The notes beneath the pieces are model-generated. The model worked only from the letters and a program-made list of their open reading frames with translations. It was not told the origin of the DNA and did not search any database. A stretch of DNA of 64,000 nt from JAUZOB01 sp963692465 (GTDB taxonomy: Bacteria; Bacteroidota; Bacteroidia; Bacteroidales; Prolixibacteraceae): assembly GCA_963692465.1 (NCBI GenBank), contig OY829943.1, positions 62,001-126,000 on the forward strand, read 5' to 3'. The number at the start of each line of letters is the position of its first letter. Within the stretch, counting starts at the first letter, position 1. Of this stretch, positions 1 through 9,505 are shown one piece after another. A program made the translations under genes and the position numbers.

Positions 1-1121
1 AAGATGTAAAACAGAATAAGGACCAAAAGCGTAACCGGAGGAATAACTGCGGTTGATTTATTAATCGTGAAATAAAGGCCAATAAGAATAAGGGAAACGA
101 ACATACCTGTCACCCCATAATAAATCAGTTTTTTACGACCTATCTTATCAATTACCATGATAGCAATAACCGTGGAGATTACATTGATCATTCCCACAAA
201 AATCTGATAAAAAAGTGAGTCACCCTCCGACAGACCGGTTTGTTGAAAAATACTCGGTCCATAATACAAAACCGCATTCACACCCATAAACTGACCGAGA
301 ATAGCCAGACATACTCCAATAATCAAAGCAGTGCGAAAACCTCCATGAAAAAGCATTCTCCAATCCGTTTTTGTCTCACTTTGAAGTGTAGCCTGAATTT
401 CATTCACTTGTGCATTAGCCTTTTCTTCCCCGTAAATTCTGGTCAGAATTGTTAAAGATCTTTGAACTTTGCCCTTTACTAAAAGCCAGCGGGGACTCTC
501 AGGAACAAAAAAGATGATGATAAAGAATAACAAGGCTGGAATTCCTTCTGCACCTAACATTGAACGCCAGACTTCACTACCAAAAATTTTATAGATCCAG
601 CCGCCTGTTGCCCCAGCGCTCTGTAATGATAACGAATTACGAAGCAAACCATAATTAACCAGATAGGCCCCAAGAAAGCCGACCGTCACGGCCAACTGAT
701 AAAGCGACACAAGCCGTCCGCGGTAACGGGCAATAGAAATCTCTGAAATATATAGAGGAGATATAACCGAGGCAGCTCCAATACCGACTCCCCCGATCAA
801 TCGATAAACGATCAGATAATATTCATTGGTCGAAAACATACAACCAACCGCTCCGATTGAAAACAGAACAGCCGAAATAAACAAAACCAATTTACGTCCA
901 AAAGCATCACTCAGTTTCCCGGCAAATAGCACTCCGATAATTGAACCAAGCAAGGCACAGCTTACATACCAACCTACTTGAACCGCATTCATATTAAATT
1001 GTACAGAAACACTTTTTATCGTTCCGGATATCACGGCTGTATCATAACCGAAAAGGAATCCGCCCAAAGCCGCCACGATTGACAGGAACAACACATAGCT
1101 TAGATTTTCTTTTTGTTTCAT
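1..1121 (-). CDS. Sugar porter family MFS transporter, partial
   Basis: This is a proton-coupled sugar importer of the XylE type in the inner membrane. The frame opens at an ATG at 1121 and stays open to the window edge, giving about 373 residues, so the last transmembrane helices and the stop lie outside. The N-terminus carries the GYDTAVISG signature of sugar porters near residues 25-33. Further on are a YISEIS..RYRGR loop, the PESPRWLL motif before the central loop, and a DKIGRKK loop in the second half. The next gene upstream on the same strand is a GH78 rhamnosidase, so a released monosaccharide is a reasonable substrate. The family is clear; the exact sugar is not. Confidence 0.9.
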   Translation of the reverse strand, partial: MKQKENLSYVLFLSIVAALGGFLFGYDTAVISGTIKSVSVQFNMNAVQVGWYVSCALLGSIIGVLFAGKLSDAFGRKLVLFISAVLFSIGAVGCMFSTNEYYLIVYRLIGGVGIGAASVISPLYISEISIARYRGRLVSLYQLAVTVGFLGAYLVNYGLLRNSLSLQSAGATGGWIYKIFGSEVWRSMLGAEGIPALLFFIIIFFVPESPRWLLVKGKVQRSLTILTRIYGEEKANAQVNEIQATLQSETKTDWRMLFHGGFRTALIIGVCLAILGQFMGVNAVLYYGPSIFQQTGLSEGDSLFYQIFVGMINVISTVIAIMVIDKIGRKKLIYYGVTGMFVSLILIGLYFTINKSTAVIPPVTLLVLILFYI

Positions 1122-1712
1122 TTTGGGAAAAATTATTTATTAGTTTTTATTTCATTCATAAGTCAACCGGACATCGGTATTTTTTACTGCCTAAATTTAA
1201 TGGAAATAAAATCAAAAAATAAATAAAAACAGGCACATTAATAAAATATCTAACTAATTAACCTCAAAAACAGTATTTCATCATGAGGTTAAAGGCTGCT
1301 ATACCTCCCTTTTTCCGTTTTGTAATGCAAAACGAAAACTGATTATTTTAAAAAATTAAAGAATATGTTCGGTTAGATAGATAGATATCAAATTTGTTAT
1401 TAAAAAAAACAATTAAGTATACGCATCCATCAAGCAAATTAATATTTGCAGCACTAAAGAAATATTTCAGCTTTACAGCTACTGTTTTATCGTAAAAAGG
1501 ACCCAGAACCACAGACTTAGCAGACAATGTAATTTTAACGAACCGGAATAAGTGGCGATTTAAAAATTACTTGTAAAAATGATCTTCATAAAAAACAGGA
1601 ATAAGAATTCTTAAAGACCAGACAATAGAAAAAGGCTGTCTTATTTTTTGAGACAACCCTTTTCCAATATCTTATTTTTTAAACTAAATATCTAGAAAAA
1701 AAAGTGTTAACA
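1122..1712. other. Intergenic region, 591 bp
   Basis: No protein gene is supported here. It is the upstream region of the sugar porter and holds the terminator of the rhamnosidase (listed separately). A 9-bp inverted repeat, TTAACCTCA / TGAGGTTAA, sits at 1258-1266 and 1284-1292, about 140 bp upstream of the transporter start. It could be an operator, but nothing else supports that. Confidence 0.4.
1628..1664 (-). terminator. Hairpin terminator after the GH78 gene
   Basis: An AAAAGG-TGTCT arm pairs with AGACA-CC-TTTT across a short T-rich loop, with one mismatch. Read on the minus strand the stem is followed by TTTTTC. It lies about 50 bp past the rhamnosidase stop. A very similar GTCT/AGAC hairpin follows the phosphoesterase gene near 23.26 kb. 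Confidence 0.6.
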
Positions 1713-4469
1713 TCAATATAACGAAGAAAACCGGTAAGTTCCCGAGGAAACTTTAAAGACCGCTTTCCCTTCCTCCATCTGGAGAAACGTTATTCCCTCT
1801 GACTTTGAAACTTCTCTGCCGTTTTCTTTAACTTCTTCTTCACTTTTTGCCGGAACATAAACCGTAGCAGAAGCATTTGCAGGAATTGTAATATTCCAGT
1901 CAAAGTGACCATTATCCTTCTTCCAATCGCTCTTTATCAATCCTCGCGAAGAATTATACGATGCATTCACGTAGTTCAGATTACCTGCTGCCGCCGGATT
2001 CATGATTATATTCTTAAATCCCGGAGCATCGGGGTCCGACTTTATACCGGCCAGATCTTCGTAGAACCAGATTACCAGATCTCCCAGCAACATTACATGA
2101 TTTCCCGAATTCATAGCCGGATCGGCTGAGTCCCCATTCCATAATTCCCAGATCGTCGTAGCGCCATGTTCTGCCATGTAGCCCCAGCTCGGATAATCGG
2201 TATTTGTAACCAATTTGTAAGCAATATCCGAACGTCCGTATTGGGTAAGCATACGCATAATCCATTGAGCTCCGACTAATCCGGTGCTGATATGTCCATG
2301 AAAATCATTCTCTGTCTTATTAACGACATTCTCAAACACAGCCTTCTTATTCTCTTCCGGAACCAGATTATATGCCAGAGAAAGAAGGTTTGCCGTTGCC
2401 GTATTATTGCCATAGCATCCATTTTCCTTATCAAAGAACTTTTGATTATAAGCCATATAAATGACCGAAGCAAGCTGATCATACTCTGCCGCATCATTCG
2501 GTTTGTTGAGTAACGTAGCAAAACGTTGCATCAGCGTAAGCAGGTAGTAATAATATGAAGTACTGAGAATCTCACCACTGGTTTTCCTTGCGGGGTCGTT
2601 TGAATGAATCAGTTTTGGTTCTTCCGGTGGCATGCACCAATCGCCATAGGTGTCTTTCACCAAAATTCCATCCTTCAGGTAATGGTCTTTCATGTAGAGA
2701 ATCCATTTTCTGAAAGAATCATAATGTGTTTTAATCGGAGTCACATTTCCGTATTGATCATACAGCATATTGGCAATCACCGGATAAGCGGCCGGCCAGG
2801 TCACATTATCACTGTATATCTTCCAATAGGTAGGAGCAACATCCGGTACACTTCCATCTTCACGCTGTGCATCGTCAATATCCTGTAACCATTTTGCATA
2901 CAAACGGCTGTTATCGAACACAAAACTTTCTCCTTTGGAACCTACGGCCCGGTCTCCCAACCATCCCTGTCGTTCATCCCGTTGCGGACAATCCGTAGGA
3001 ATGCTGTGATAGTTACCTCGTATGCCCCAATAGGCATTTTTATAGATTGTATTGATCATCGCATTGGAGGTTTCAAACTTACCGGTCAATGGTAGATTGT
3101 CGTAAACAACCTGACCGTCTAAAATCGACAAATCAGGAGTTCCTTCGTAGCCTGTCAACTCTACATATCGAAATCCATGGTAAGTAAAATGTGGCTCAAA
3201 AATTTCCGTTCCCTGCCCTTTTAAGGTGTAAATGTCCGTAACATTAGCCGTACGCAGATTAGCCACATAAAGGCTACCGTCCGGTTGAAGAGTTTCAGCA
3301 AAACGCATCGTTACTTTTGAACCCCGTGTTCCTTTTACTTTCAAACGGGCCCAGCCCACCATATTCTGTCCCATGTCATAAATATAGACTCCCGGTTTAA
3401 GTTCTTTGACCGATATCGGTTTGATGGTCTCCATTACTTTAATCGGAGCACTCGGCTGCGCGCATAGTAACGGAGCTCCGGGATTAACCGATTCTGCCTG
3501 TTTCCATGCAGAATCATTATACCCTGATTTATCCCATCCGGGCATTTCTTTGGTGGCATCCTGTTCTTCTCCGTCGTATTCATTGTTGGCAATGATTGGC
3601 CCTTCGGTTGTCAGCTTCCAGGAAGAATCGCTTACAACTAGCTCTTTTGATCCATCGGTATATTCCAGGTTAAGTTGGAATAGCAGCTTGGGATAGCCAA
3701 AAAATGAAGCGCTGGCCCGGGGTGAGAAATAACGTCCGTTACCCAAAACGACCCCGATAGCATTCTGTCCTTTTTTTAGATAATTCGTTACATCAAAAGT
3801 CATGTAATAAGCTCGTTTCCCATATTCCGAAAGAGCAGGGGCCAATACCTGACTTCCCACTTTATTGCCATTAATAGACCACTCAAACAATCCCAGTCCG
3901 CAGACGTAAGCCGTAGCCTGTTTCAATTGTTTAGGGACACTTATTTCCTTGCGAAGCATACGGGCAGAAAGGCGGGTATGTTCATTTTTAGTCAGATCTT
4001 TCCCTTCAATCCGGTCTAAACCGATCCACTGTGCTTTCCAATCGCTCTGTGAAAGGAATCCCATCGACCATTGAGAAGTGCTACTCCACTTCGATTCTTT
4101 TCCATTCTGATCCCATATCTTTACTTTCCAGAAACAATGTTGTTCGGAGACGAGTATTTTTCCGGCATAAGGAATGTTGATCGTTTCATCTGAGGTTATC
4201 TTACCGGAATTCCACAAATCGGCTGTATCATCCCGAAGCAATTCAGGAGACGAAGCCACCAGAATCTGATAAGCCTTTTGTTTTATTCCACGAGCCTGGC
4301 AATTCAATTGCCAGGAAAAAAGAGGAGTTTGGTTATCAATCCCAAGGGGATTTGTCGTGTGGTTAATTGTTAGTGTATTCACCACACATCGGGTTTCATT
4401 TCCCTTCACATACGAAGAGCAGCTTAAAGCCAGTAGAACCGCAAGCGCAATAACGTTTATTCTTTTCAT
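1713..4469 (-). CDS. GH78 alpha-L-rhamnosidase, secreted
   Basis: It hydrolyses terminal alpha-L-rhamnose from glycans or glycosides, acting in the periplasm or at the cell surface. The 918 residues match the size of multidomain GH78 enzymes: N-terminal beta-sandwich domains, an (alpha/alpha)6 barrel from roughly residue 450, and a C-terminal beta domain. The GH78 block DCPQRDERQGWLGD is intact, with Asp498-Glu499 (the Glu is the family's general acid region). The second conserved carboxylate is in TTIWELWNG, Glu775. The N-terminus is hydrophobic and ends in LALSCSS, so it may be a signal peptide or a weak lipobox. It sits upstream of a sugar porter on the same strand, but with its own terminator. 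Confidence 0.93.
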   Translation of the reverse strand: MKRINVIALAVLLALSCSSYVKGNETRCVVNTLTINHTTNPLGIDNQTPLFSWQLNCQARGIKQKAYQILVASSPELLRDDTADLWNSGKITSDETINIPYAGKILVSEQHCFWKVKIWDQNGKESKWSSTSQWSMGFLSQSDWKAQWIGLDRIEGKDLTKNEHTRLSARMLRKEISVPKQLKQATAYVCGLGLFEWSINGNKVGSQVLAPALSEYGKRAYYMTFDVTNYLKKGQNAIGVVLGNGRYFSPRASASFFGYPKLLFQLNLEYTDGSKELVVSDSSWKLTTEGPIIANNEYDGEEQDATKEMPGWDKSGYNDSAWKQAESVNPGAPLLCAQPSAPIKVMETIKPISVKELKPGVYIYDMGQNMVGWARLKVKGTRGSKVTMRFAETLQPDGSLYVANLRTANVTDIYTLKGQGTEIFEPHFTYHGFRYVELTGYEGTPDLSILDGQVVYDNLPLTGKFETSNAMINTIYKNAYWGIRGNYHSIPTDCPQRDERQGWLGDRAVGSKGESFVFDNSRLYAKWLQDIDDAQREDGSVPDVAPTYWKIYSDNVTWPAAYPVIANMLYDQYGNVTPIKTHYDSFRKWILYMKDHYLKDGILVKDTYGDWCMPPEEPKLIHSNDPARKTSGEILSTSYYYYLLTLMQRFATLLNKPNDAAEYDQLASVIYMAYNQKFFDKENGCYGNNTATANLLSLAYNLVPEENKKAVFENVVNKTENDFHGHISTGLVGAQWIMRMLTQYGRSDIAYKLVTNTDYPSWGYMAEHGATTIWELWNGDSADPAMNSGNHVMLLGDLVIWFYEDLAGIKSDPDAPGFKNIIMNPAAAGNLNYVNASYNSSRGLIKSDWKKDNGHFDWNITIPANASATVYVPAKSEEEVKENGREVSKSEGITFLQMEEGKAVFKVSSGTYRFSSLY

Positions 4470-4604
4470 TTTTCATATTAATCTGGACAGCTAAAGATAG
4501 TTATTGTTTTTGTATATATTAATCAGCTTTTTTCTATAAATTGATGATTATCAACAATGCAATCTCTAAATATTGTGCTGACAGACTAATCAGAATATCC
4601 GCAT

Positions 4605-5771
4605 CTATAATATTTTTTTATTCATTAACACCAGGGCGAAGGCCAGGAAAGACCAGAGCAACATCTGTCCCGTGACCCAACTCCATCCACCATGATTCCA
4701 GCAAAGCAGTCCCACGAAGGTCCCTAATGCCCCGCCAATAAAATAGGTTGTCATATAAATGGTGTTAATACGGCTATGCGAATTTTCGTCCAAAGTATAA
4801 ATCAGTGCCACATTGGTTACCTGCATTGCCTGGATTCCAACATCCAGGATTAATACAGCAACAACTAATATTCCGACAGAATCAGGGAAGAATATCATAA
4901 GCAACAAACTGACAATAACCATCACTACCGCTAAGAACAAAGATCTGTTAGCATTGCCTTTGTCTGCCAGTTTACCAAAGACAGGGGCCATTAAAGCACC
5001 GGCAATTGCTACCAAACCGAAAAGTCCGATCGTATCAGCATGAAAATGAAAAGGCGAACCACTAAGATGAAATGTAAGTGTAGTCCAGAATGAGCAGAAT
5101 ACGCCGAACAGTAAACCTCCGGTGAGCGAAGTCACCCTTAGCAAGGGAAATCGTTTGATCTGGAATAATGCCGATTGCAATAATTGGAAATAATGCCCGC
5201 TAAACTCACTTTTCACATTGGGCAAATAGATTTTAAGCAGTAACGTAATTAACAGGATCAATAAAGAAGAAAAGCCATAGACATAGCGCCACCCCATCCA
5301 TTCGGATACAAACCCACTGAATACCCGGGCAGCCAGAATACCAATCAGTAGTCCCGAAAAGATTGTTCCCACCGTTTTTCCCCTGCTTACCGAATCAAGA
5401 CTTGCAGCCATGGGCAAAATAACCTGCACCGATACGGAAAGAATCCCAATCAGAACGCTTAATATCCAGACTTCTGTGATATTGGTAGCGAGAGTCATAG
5501 AAAAGAGGAAAAAGGTAAGCAGCAACAACAACGTAAGGATCAATCTTTTCTTGTTGATTTTGTCCCCCAGCGGAATAATGAAAAAGAGCCCTAATCCGTA
5601 ACCTATTTGACAAAGCATAGAAATGATTCCTGCTTTACCTTCAGTTACTTTCAACGATGAGGCAATATCCTTAAGAATAGGTTGGTTATAATAAATATTC
5701 GCTACCGATGCCCCTGCCGCAACAGCCATTAAAATAACCTGAAATTTGGATAAGACTCTATTCTCCCCCAT
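4605..5771 (-). CDS. MFS transporter, efflux type
   Basis: This is a 388-residue inner-membrane carrier with about twelve hydrophobic segments. Residues 25-33 carry NIYYNQPIL, typical of the arabinose-efflux/multidrug branch of the major facilitator superfamily. A loop GDKINKKRLIL near residue 70 corresponds to MFS motif A between helices 2 and 3. The second half repeats the pattern (GKLADKGNANRS). It has no sugar-porter signatures, so it is not a paralogue of the transporter at the window start. It lies 135 bp upstream of the rhamnosidase on the same strand with no obvious terminator between. The substrate is unknown. Confidence 0.85.
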   Translation of the reverse strand: MGENRVLSKFQVILMAVAAGASVANIYYNQPILKDIASSLKVTEGKAGIISMLCQIGYGLGLFFIIPLGDKINKKRLILTLLLLLTFFLFSMTLATNITEVWILSVLIGILSVSVQVILPMAASLDSVSRGKTVGTIFSGLLIGILAARVFSGFVSEWMGWRYVYGFSSLLILLITLLLKIYLPNVKSEFSGHYFQLLQSALFQIKRFPLLRVTSLTGGLLFGVFCSFWTTLTFHLSGSPFHFHADTIGLFGLVAIAGALMAPVFGKLADKGNANRSLFLAVVMVIVSLLLMIFFPDSVGILVVAVLILDVGIQAMQVTNVALIYTLDENSHSRINTIYMTTYFIGGALGTFVGLLCWNHGGWSWVTGQMLLWSFLAFALVLMNKKIL

Positions 5772-5927
5772 AGATTATATATCTTCTTTTGAAGGCAAGA
5801 TATCAAAACCACGGAAATCATAAACTATACACCGGCAAAACTCAAGGAAACTTTAACATTTCATCCGGAAAGATCAATTAATCCAGCCCATTTTTCAATG
5901 TCTAAGGTAACTCTGGCTAGCCCCAGG

Positions 5928-6500
5928 CTAATTATTGATTGACAATAAAACGGCTCGACTAAAAGGAATTCTGGGTTTATCTACAATCTCAAATCCAATG
6001 TTTCTTACTCTCGTTATCATTTCTTCAAATGATTGCATTGAAACCTCCATTTTGGGCTCGATGATATAAATTCTTCCTCCAGGTTCTAATATAGATTTTA
6101 ATTCTTCGAATAGCTTTTCCTGGTTTGACACTTCATGAATCATATAAAAAGCCAGAATGAAATTCACCTTTTGGGTAACCCCGATCTCCGAAATGCCACA
6201 TTTATGGATCTCAATCCGTTGCTCTAATTCTGTTCCCTGGATCTTTTTATTTACTATTTCAAGCATTCCATCCTGCAAGTCAGCAGCAATAACTTTTCCT
6301 GAACCATTAAGCATCTTTGCGATCTCTATAGTAAAGAAGCCCGGACCACAACCTAAATCGAGGACTGTCATTCCAGCTTTAATGTATGGCTTTAATATTC
6401 TCTGTGGGTTTTGAAACAATTTTCTTAGAGGAGTATCTAACATTCCAGCTCTCTCAACCGGACAAATTGGATGATTCTTTCCTTTTTCCATTTTTGTCAT
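5928..6500 (-). CDS. Class I SAM-dependent methyltransferase
   Basis: A soluble 190-residue methyltransferase with the Rossmann SAM-binding signature VLDLGCGPG at residues 46-54. An acidic motif II region (AADLQDGMLE) follows near residue 75, and FYMIHEV sits in the motif IV region. It resembles Methyltransf_11/25 proteins of small-molecule or quinone type, but the acceptor cannot be told from sequence. A Met at residue 4 is an alternative start. Neighbours on the same strand are unrelated in function, so context does not help. Confidence 0.85.
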   Translation of the reverse strand: MTKMEKGKNHPICPVERAGMLDTPLRKLFQNPQRILKPYIKAGMTVLDLGCGPGFFTIEIAKMLNGSGKVIAADLQDGMLEIVNKKIQGTELEQRIEIHKCGISEIGVTQKVNFILAFYMIHEVSNQEKLFEELKSILEPGGRIYIIEPKMEVSMQSFEEMITRVRNIGFEIVDKPRIPFSRAVLLSINN

Positions 6501-6583
6501 TTTACTATTATGATTTAATAATTAGTACATATTTCCAGTAATAATTACATCCAACAGAGACGACCATGGCATTTTTTTTTAAA

Positions 6584-7987
6584 CTACTCTAATTCAATAG
6601 ATATTACATTTGAGCCTGTTATTTTTGAATCGATTTTATTCGAGAACTGCTTTTTACCATTCAATAAAAACGATTTTATCTTTTTGCCATTACCCTTAAT
6701 TATAATTTTCAGTTCCGACTGACAATATTTAATATCTCTGACTTCGAGGTAATGAATATCATCTGGTAAGAATGGCGAAAACGACATAGAGTTGTCGTCT
6801 ACATGAATCCCCGCTAAACCATACAGTATCATACTAATATACGCCGTAGCCGACCATGTTTGATGTTTGCATGAATTCCAATGATAATCACATTGCCACC
6901 CTCCGTCAGGAACACCGGTATAAGGGTTATATATTTCTCTGAAATTATAATCACCTTTGTCACGGTCAAGAGCCAATTGCGTTAACCCATTTAATTCATG
7001 AATAAAAGATGTCTGTTCTCCTGCTAAGATTGCGGCCTGGGCATAGAATCCATTAACCATTGGCCAACTGATATTATTGTGCCTGCCTGGCTTTTCATGT
7101 GAGAAGCGGGGGAAATCAGGATAGATCGAAGTTATTCCGAACTTAGAAGTATTTACATTCCGGATCAATTGATCTGCTTTGTCTTTATCTATAACACCAA
7201 ATAAAACGGCAAATGAGATTCCTAACCCTTCTTGAGAATCATTAATTTTCCCATCATTATCAATCAAATAAGATAGTCTGTTCTTATCCTCAGAATACAG
7301 ATATTTTAAAATATTTGCCTTAAGGTTCTTTGCTTTCTCCTGAAAAAGCCGAATTGTTTCCTCATTCCTATTCAATATTTGACTCATTTTAACCAAAGAG
7401 CGGTATGCCCCATAGTACAAACAGTTTGTGCTAAGACATTTAATTGTTTTGGCGTTTTTGTGATCCAATACAAAAGAGGAATTATTCGAACTATCGTATA
7501 TTGGTGTTGGATAACCAGATATCCCGTCATTAAAAACGGAAGGCCCTGTAAATAAATTATATTGACGGTCGAATGCTGTTTGTTCTAATTCTTTCATCGA
7601 ATTGACTGAACACTTATATGCCTGCCTAAGAAATTCTTTATTCCCGGTTACCTTGTAATGGTTATAAGCTGAGATAACCCATATAATTTTATCCCAATAT
7701 TGATGACCAATTGTGTCTTTATGAATGGTAACGCTCCACAATGATTGTTCGGCCACTTTCGGTCTTAATAAACTCGCTCCATTCCATGAATTAATGGCTA
7801 TATCTCTTGTCCATTCGCCTCCATAGTCACCACCTGCTGCCAGAATCCCTCTGCGTGTATTTATATCAATTGTGTTAATAGCAAGTCTATACGCATCGGT
7901 AATACTGTTTTTATCACAGATAATTTCCTGTGCAAATAAATTGCTGCTATTTATCAGTAAGAATAAGACGAATAGTAATCTTCTCAT
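6584..7987 (-). CDS. Secreted six-hairpin glycosidase-like protein
   Basis: A 467-residue protein with a clear signal peptide ending FAQ at residue 20. The mature part looks like an (alpha/alpha)6 barrel of the GH63/MGH1-like type. It has GGEWTRDIAINSW at residues 56-68, with Glu58 and Asp62 as possible functional carboxylates. A VNGFYAQAAIL block and QTWSATAYISMI near the C-terminus are typical of the inner helices of such barrels. A short beta domain closes the protein. It probably trims an oligosaccharide in the periplasm. I cannot assign the CAZy family with certainty; GH63-like or an uncharacterised clan member are both possible. Confidence 0.7.
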   Translation of the reverse strand: MRRLLFVLFLLINSSNLFAQEIICDKNSITDAYRLAINTIDINTRRGILAAGGDYGGEWTRDIAINSWNGASLLRPKVAEQSLWSVTIHKDTIGHQYWDKIIWVISAYNHYKVTGNKEFLRQAYKCSVNSMKELEQTAFDRQYNLFTGPSVFNDGISGYPTPIYDSSNNSSFVLDHKNAKTIKCLSTNCLYYGAYRSLVKMSQILNRNEETIRLFQEKAKNLKANILKYLYSEDKNRLSYLIDNDGKINDSQEGLGISFAVLFGVIDKDKADQLIRNVNTSKFGITSIYPDFPRFSHEKPGRHNNISWPMVNGFYAQAAILAGEQTSFIHELNGLTQLALDRDKGDYNFREIYNPYTGVPDGGWQCDYHWNSCKHQTWSATAYISMILYGLAGIHVDDNSMSFSPFLPDDIHYLEVRDIKYCQSELKIIIKGNGKKIKSFLLNGKKQFSNKIDSKITGSNVISIELE

Positions 7988-8063
7988 AATTGGCTGGCTG
8001 GTTAGTTGTTACACTTCAAATATACCAATTATAAGTTTACTATTCATTGTTGAGTCATTTTTC

Positions 8064-9476
8064 TTACTTACATCGGTTTGATGCAAAAGGAATACTAATT
8101 CCGAACCGGAAATTTATTGCCCTTTGATTAATCGGGATATATTGCGGATTTACTTTGATCAGTGCATAATCACTTGCGATAAACAAATTAATCCAGGACG
8201 GACTTAAGTTGAGTGCAAAGCCAAACGTGTTGAAATCGCTATACATCCAGGAATAACTAAGAGCCCAGGAAAGCCAATGTAAAGGTTTAAAATTTAAAGA
8301 AGAAGTCAATTCCGTATAAGGACTGGAAGCCCCGAAGAATGTAGAAGACAAAGTACCCAGACTCAATTTCCCATTACAAATAGCATACTCCGCCCCTACT
8401 TTTAATGTCGACCGCAAATAAGTTGTTCGTTGCTTTGATTCCGTTTGGGTATAATGGGCCAGATTGATCAAACTATCCTTAATTCCAGTTAACTGGTTAC
8501 TAATCGATGGAACACTTGAATTTTCATAACCCAAATCAAATCCATTAAAAGAATACTCTCCATTGGTAACCCCCGAAGTCGTTGCGGCCTTATCCCATTT
8601 GATAAACCCGAGATCGAGCACTGCTGCCGAAAGGGTCAGATGCTTCGTGAGCTTATAGTTTGCTCCCAAGTCAAGGGCCGAGCCGTAGCCTCCAATTCCC
8701 GGTGATTTGTAATCAAAGCCATTGATGTAGGTCTTCTGAAATTTTTCATCATAACCGAACTTAGGCTTTAATCCCTTCATCGAAACATCCAATTGTCCGT
8801 CTGCCGTTACATTCCATGCATCGGCGGACATCTTGATCTGCATATTATTAAAATAAGCTTTAAGATCCTCAAAACCGACTAAGAATTTCACTTTTCCTCC
8901 TAAAGTCAACCGATCATTGACCGGACGGGAATAGCCTAAAGCAGCTTCAGCGTATGACCTTCCATCAAGGCGAAGATCAGAAACGTTGAATGTTTGTCCT
9001 GCCGCATTATCTACTCCTAACTTCATTGCGACAAACAAATCCTTTGGAATGCTGAAATCGAAATCTGATCTTAAGTTTACTCCGAAATTCCAGAATGACT
9101 TTCCATGGAAGAAGCCGAAAGACAATATATTGATGCGAGAACTCGAATTTTGCGTATTTACCCGGGCCAAAGAATTAATAAACGTGTTGGCATCAACAGA
9201 CGGATGCAAAAAAGTTACTAATTCATTACCTACCCCGTTGGGATAGATGAGTTTATCAAACGTCAGACTGTTGGTATTGAAGTCCATATCATAATCTCCT
9301 AATCCGAAAATGCTAAGATATCCTGTCGCCGGACGCAAAGCCGGATTTAAGGTATGTCGCATGGAATAGTTATCCAAAAAATAGCCAGTCTCGACCTGTT
9401 GCGCTCTTGAAATCGATGAAAAACAGAGAAGGAAAAGGATAATGAAAAAATATCTGGTATAGGATGAAACTCTCAT
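8064..9476 (-). CDS. DUF5723 family outer-membrane protein
   Basis: A 470-residue protein with a signal peptide ending SRAQ, followed by GYFLDNYSMRHTLNPALRP, a characteristic opening of DUF5723. The rest is alternating beta-strand sequence ending in an aromatic-rich strand, consistent with a beta-barrel of the PorV/PorQ-like kind in the outer membrane. The molecular role of the family is not established. It starts 29 bp after the stop of the upstream lipoprotein gene on the same strand, so the two are probably cotranscribed. Confidence 0.8.
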   Translation of the reverse strand: MRVSSYTRYFFIILFLLCFSSISRAQQVETGYFLDNYSMRHTLNPALRPATGYLSIFGLGDYDMDFNTNSLTFDKLIYPNGVGNELVTFLHPSVDANTFINSLARVNTQNSSSRINILSFGFFHGKSFWNFGVNLRSDFDFSIPKDLFVAMKLGVDNAAGQTFNVSDLRLDGRSYAEAALGYSRPVNDRLTLGGKVKFLVGFEDLKAYFNNMQIKMSADAWNVTADGQLDVSMKGLKPKFGYDEKFQKTYINGFDYKSPGIGGYGSALDLGANYKLTKHLTLSAAVLDLGFIKWDKAATTSGVTNGEYSFNGFDLGYENSSVPSISNQLTGIKDSLINLAHYTQTESKQRTTYLRSTLKVGAEYAICNGKLSLGTLSSTFFGASSPYTELTSSLNFKPLHWLSWALSYSWMYSDFNTFGFALNLSPSWINLFIASDYALIKVNPQYIPINQRAINFRFGISIPFASNRCK

Positions 9477-9505
9477 AATGAAACAATTAAATTAACCGGT
9501 AACAA

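Noticed and set aside
8986..9246. 86-codon plus-strand frame inside the DUF5723 gene
   Set aside because: Antisense to a clear outer-membrane protein and without start or family support.
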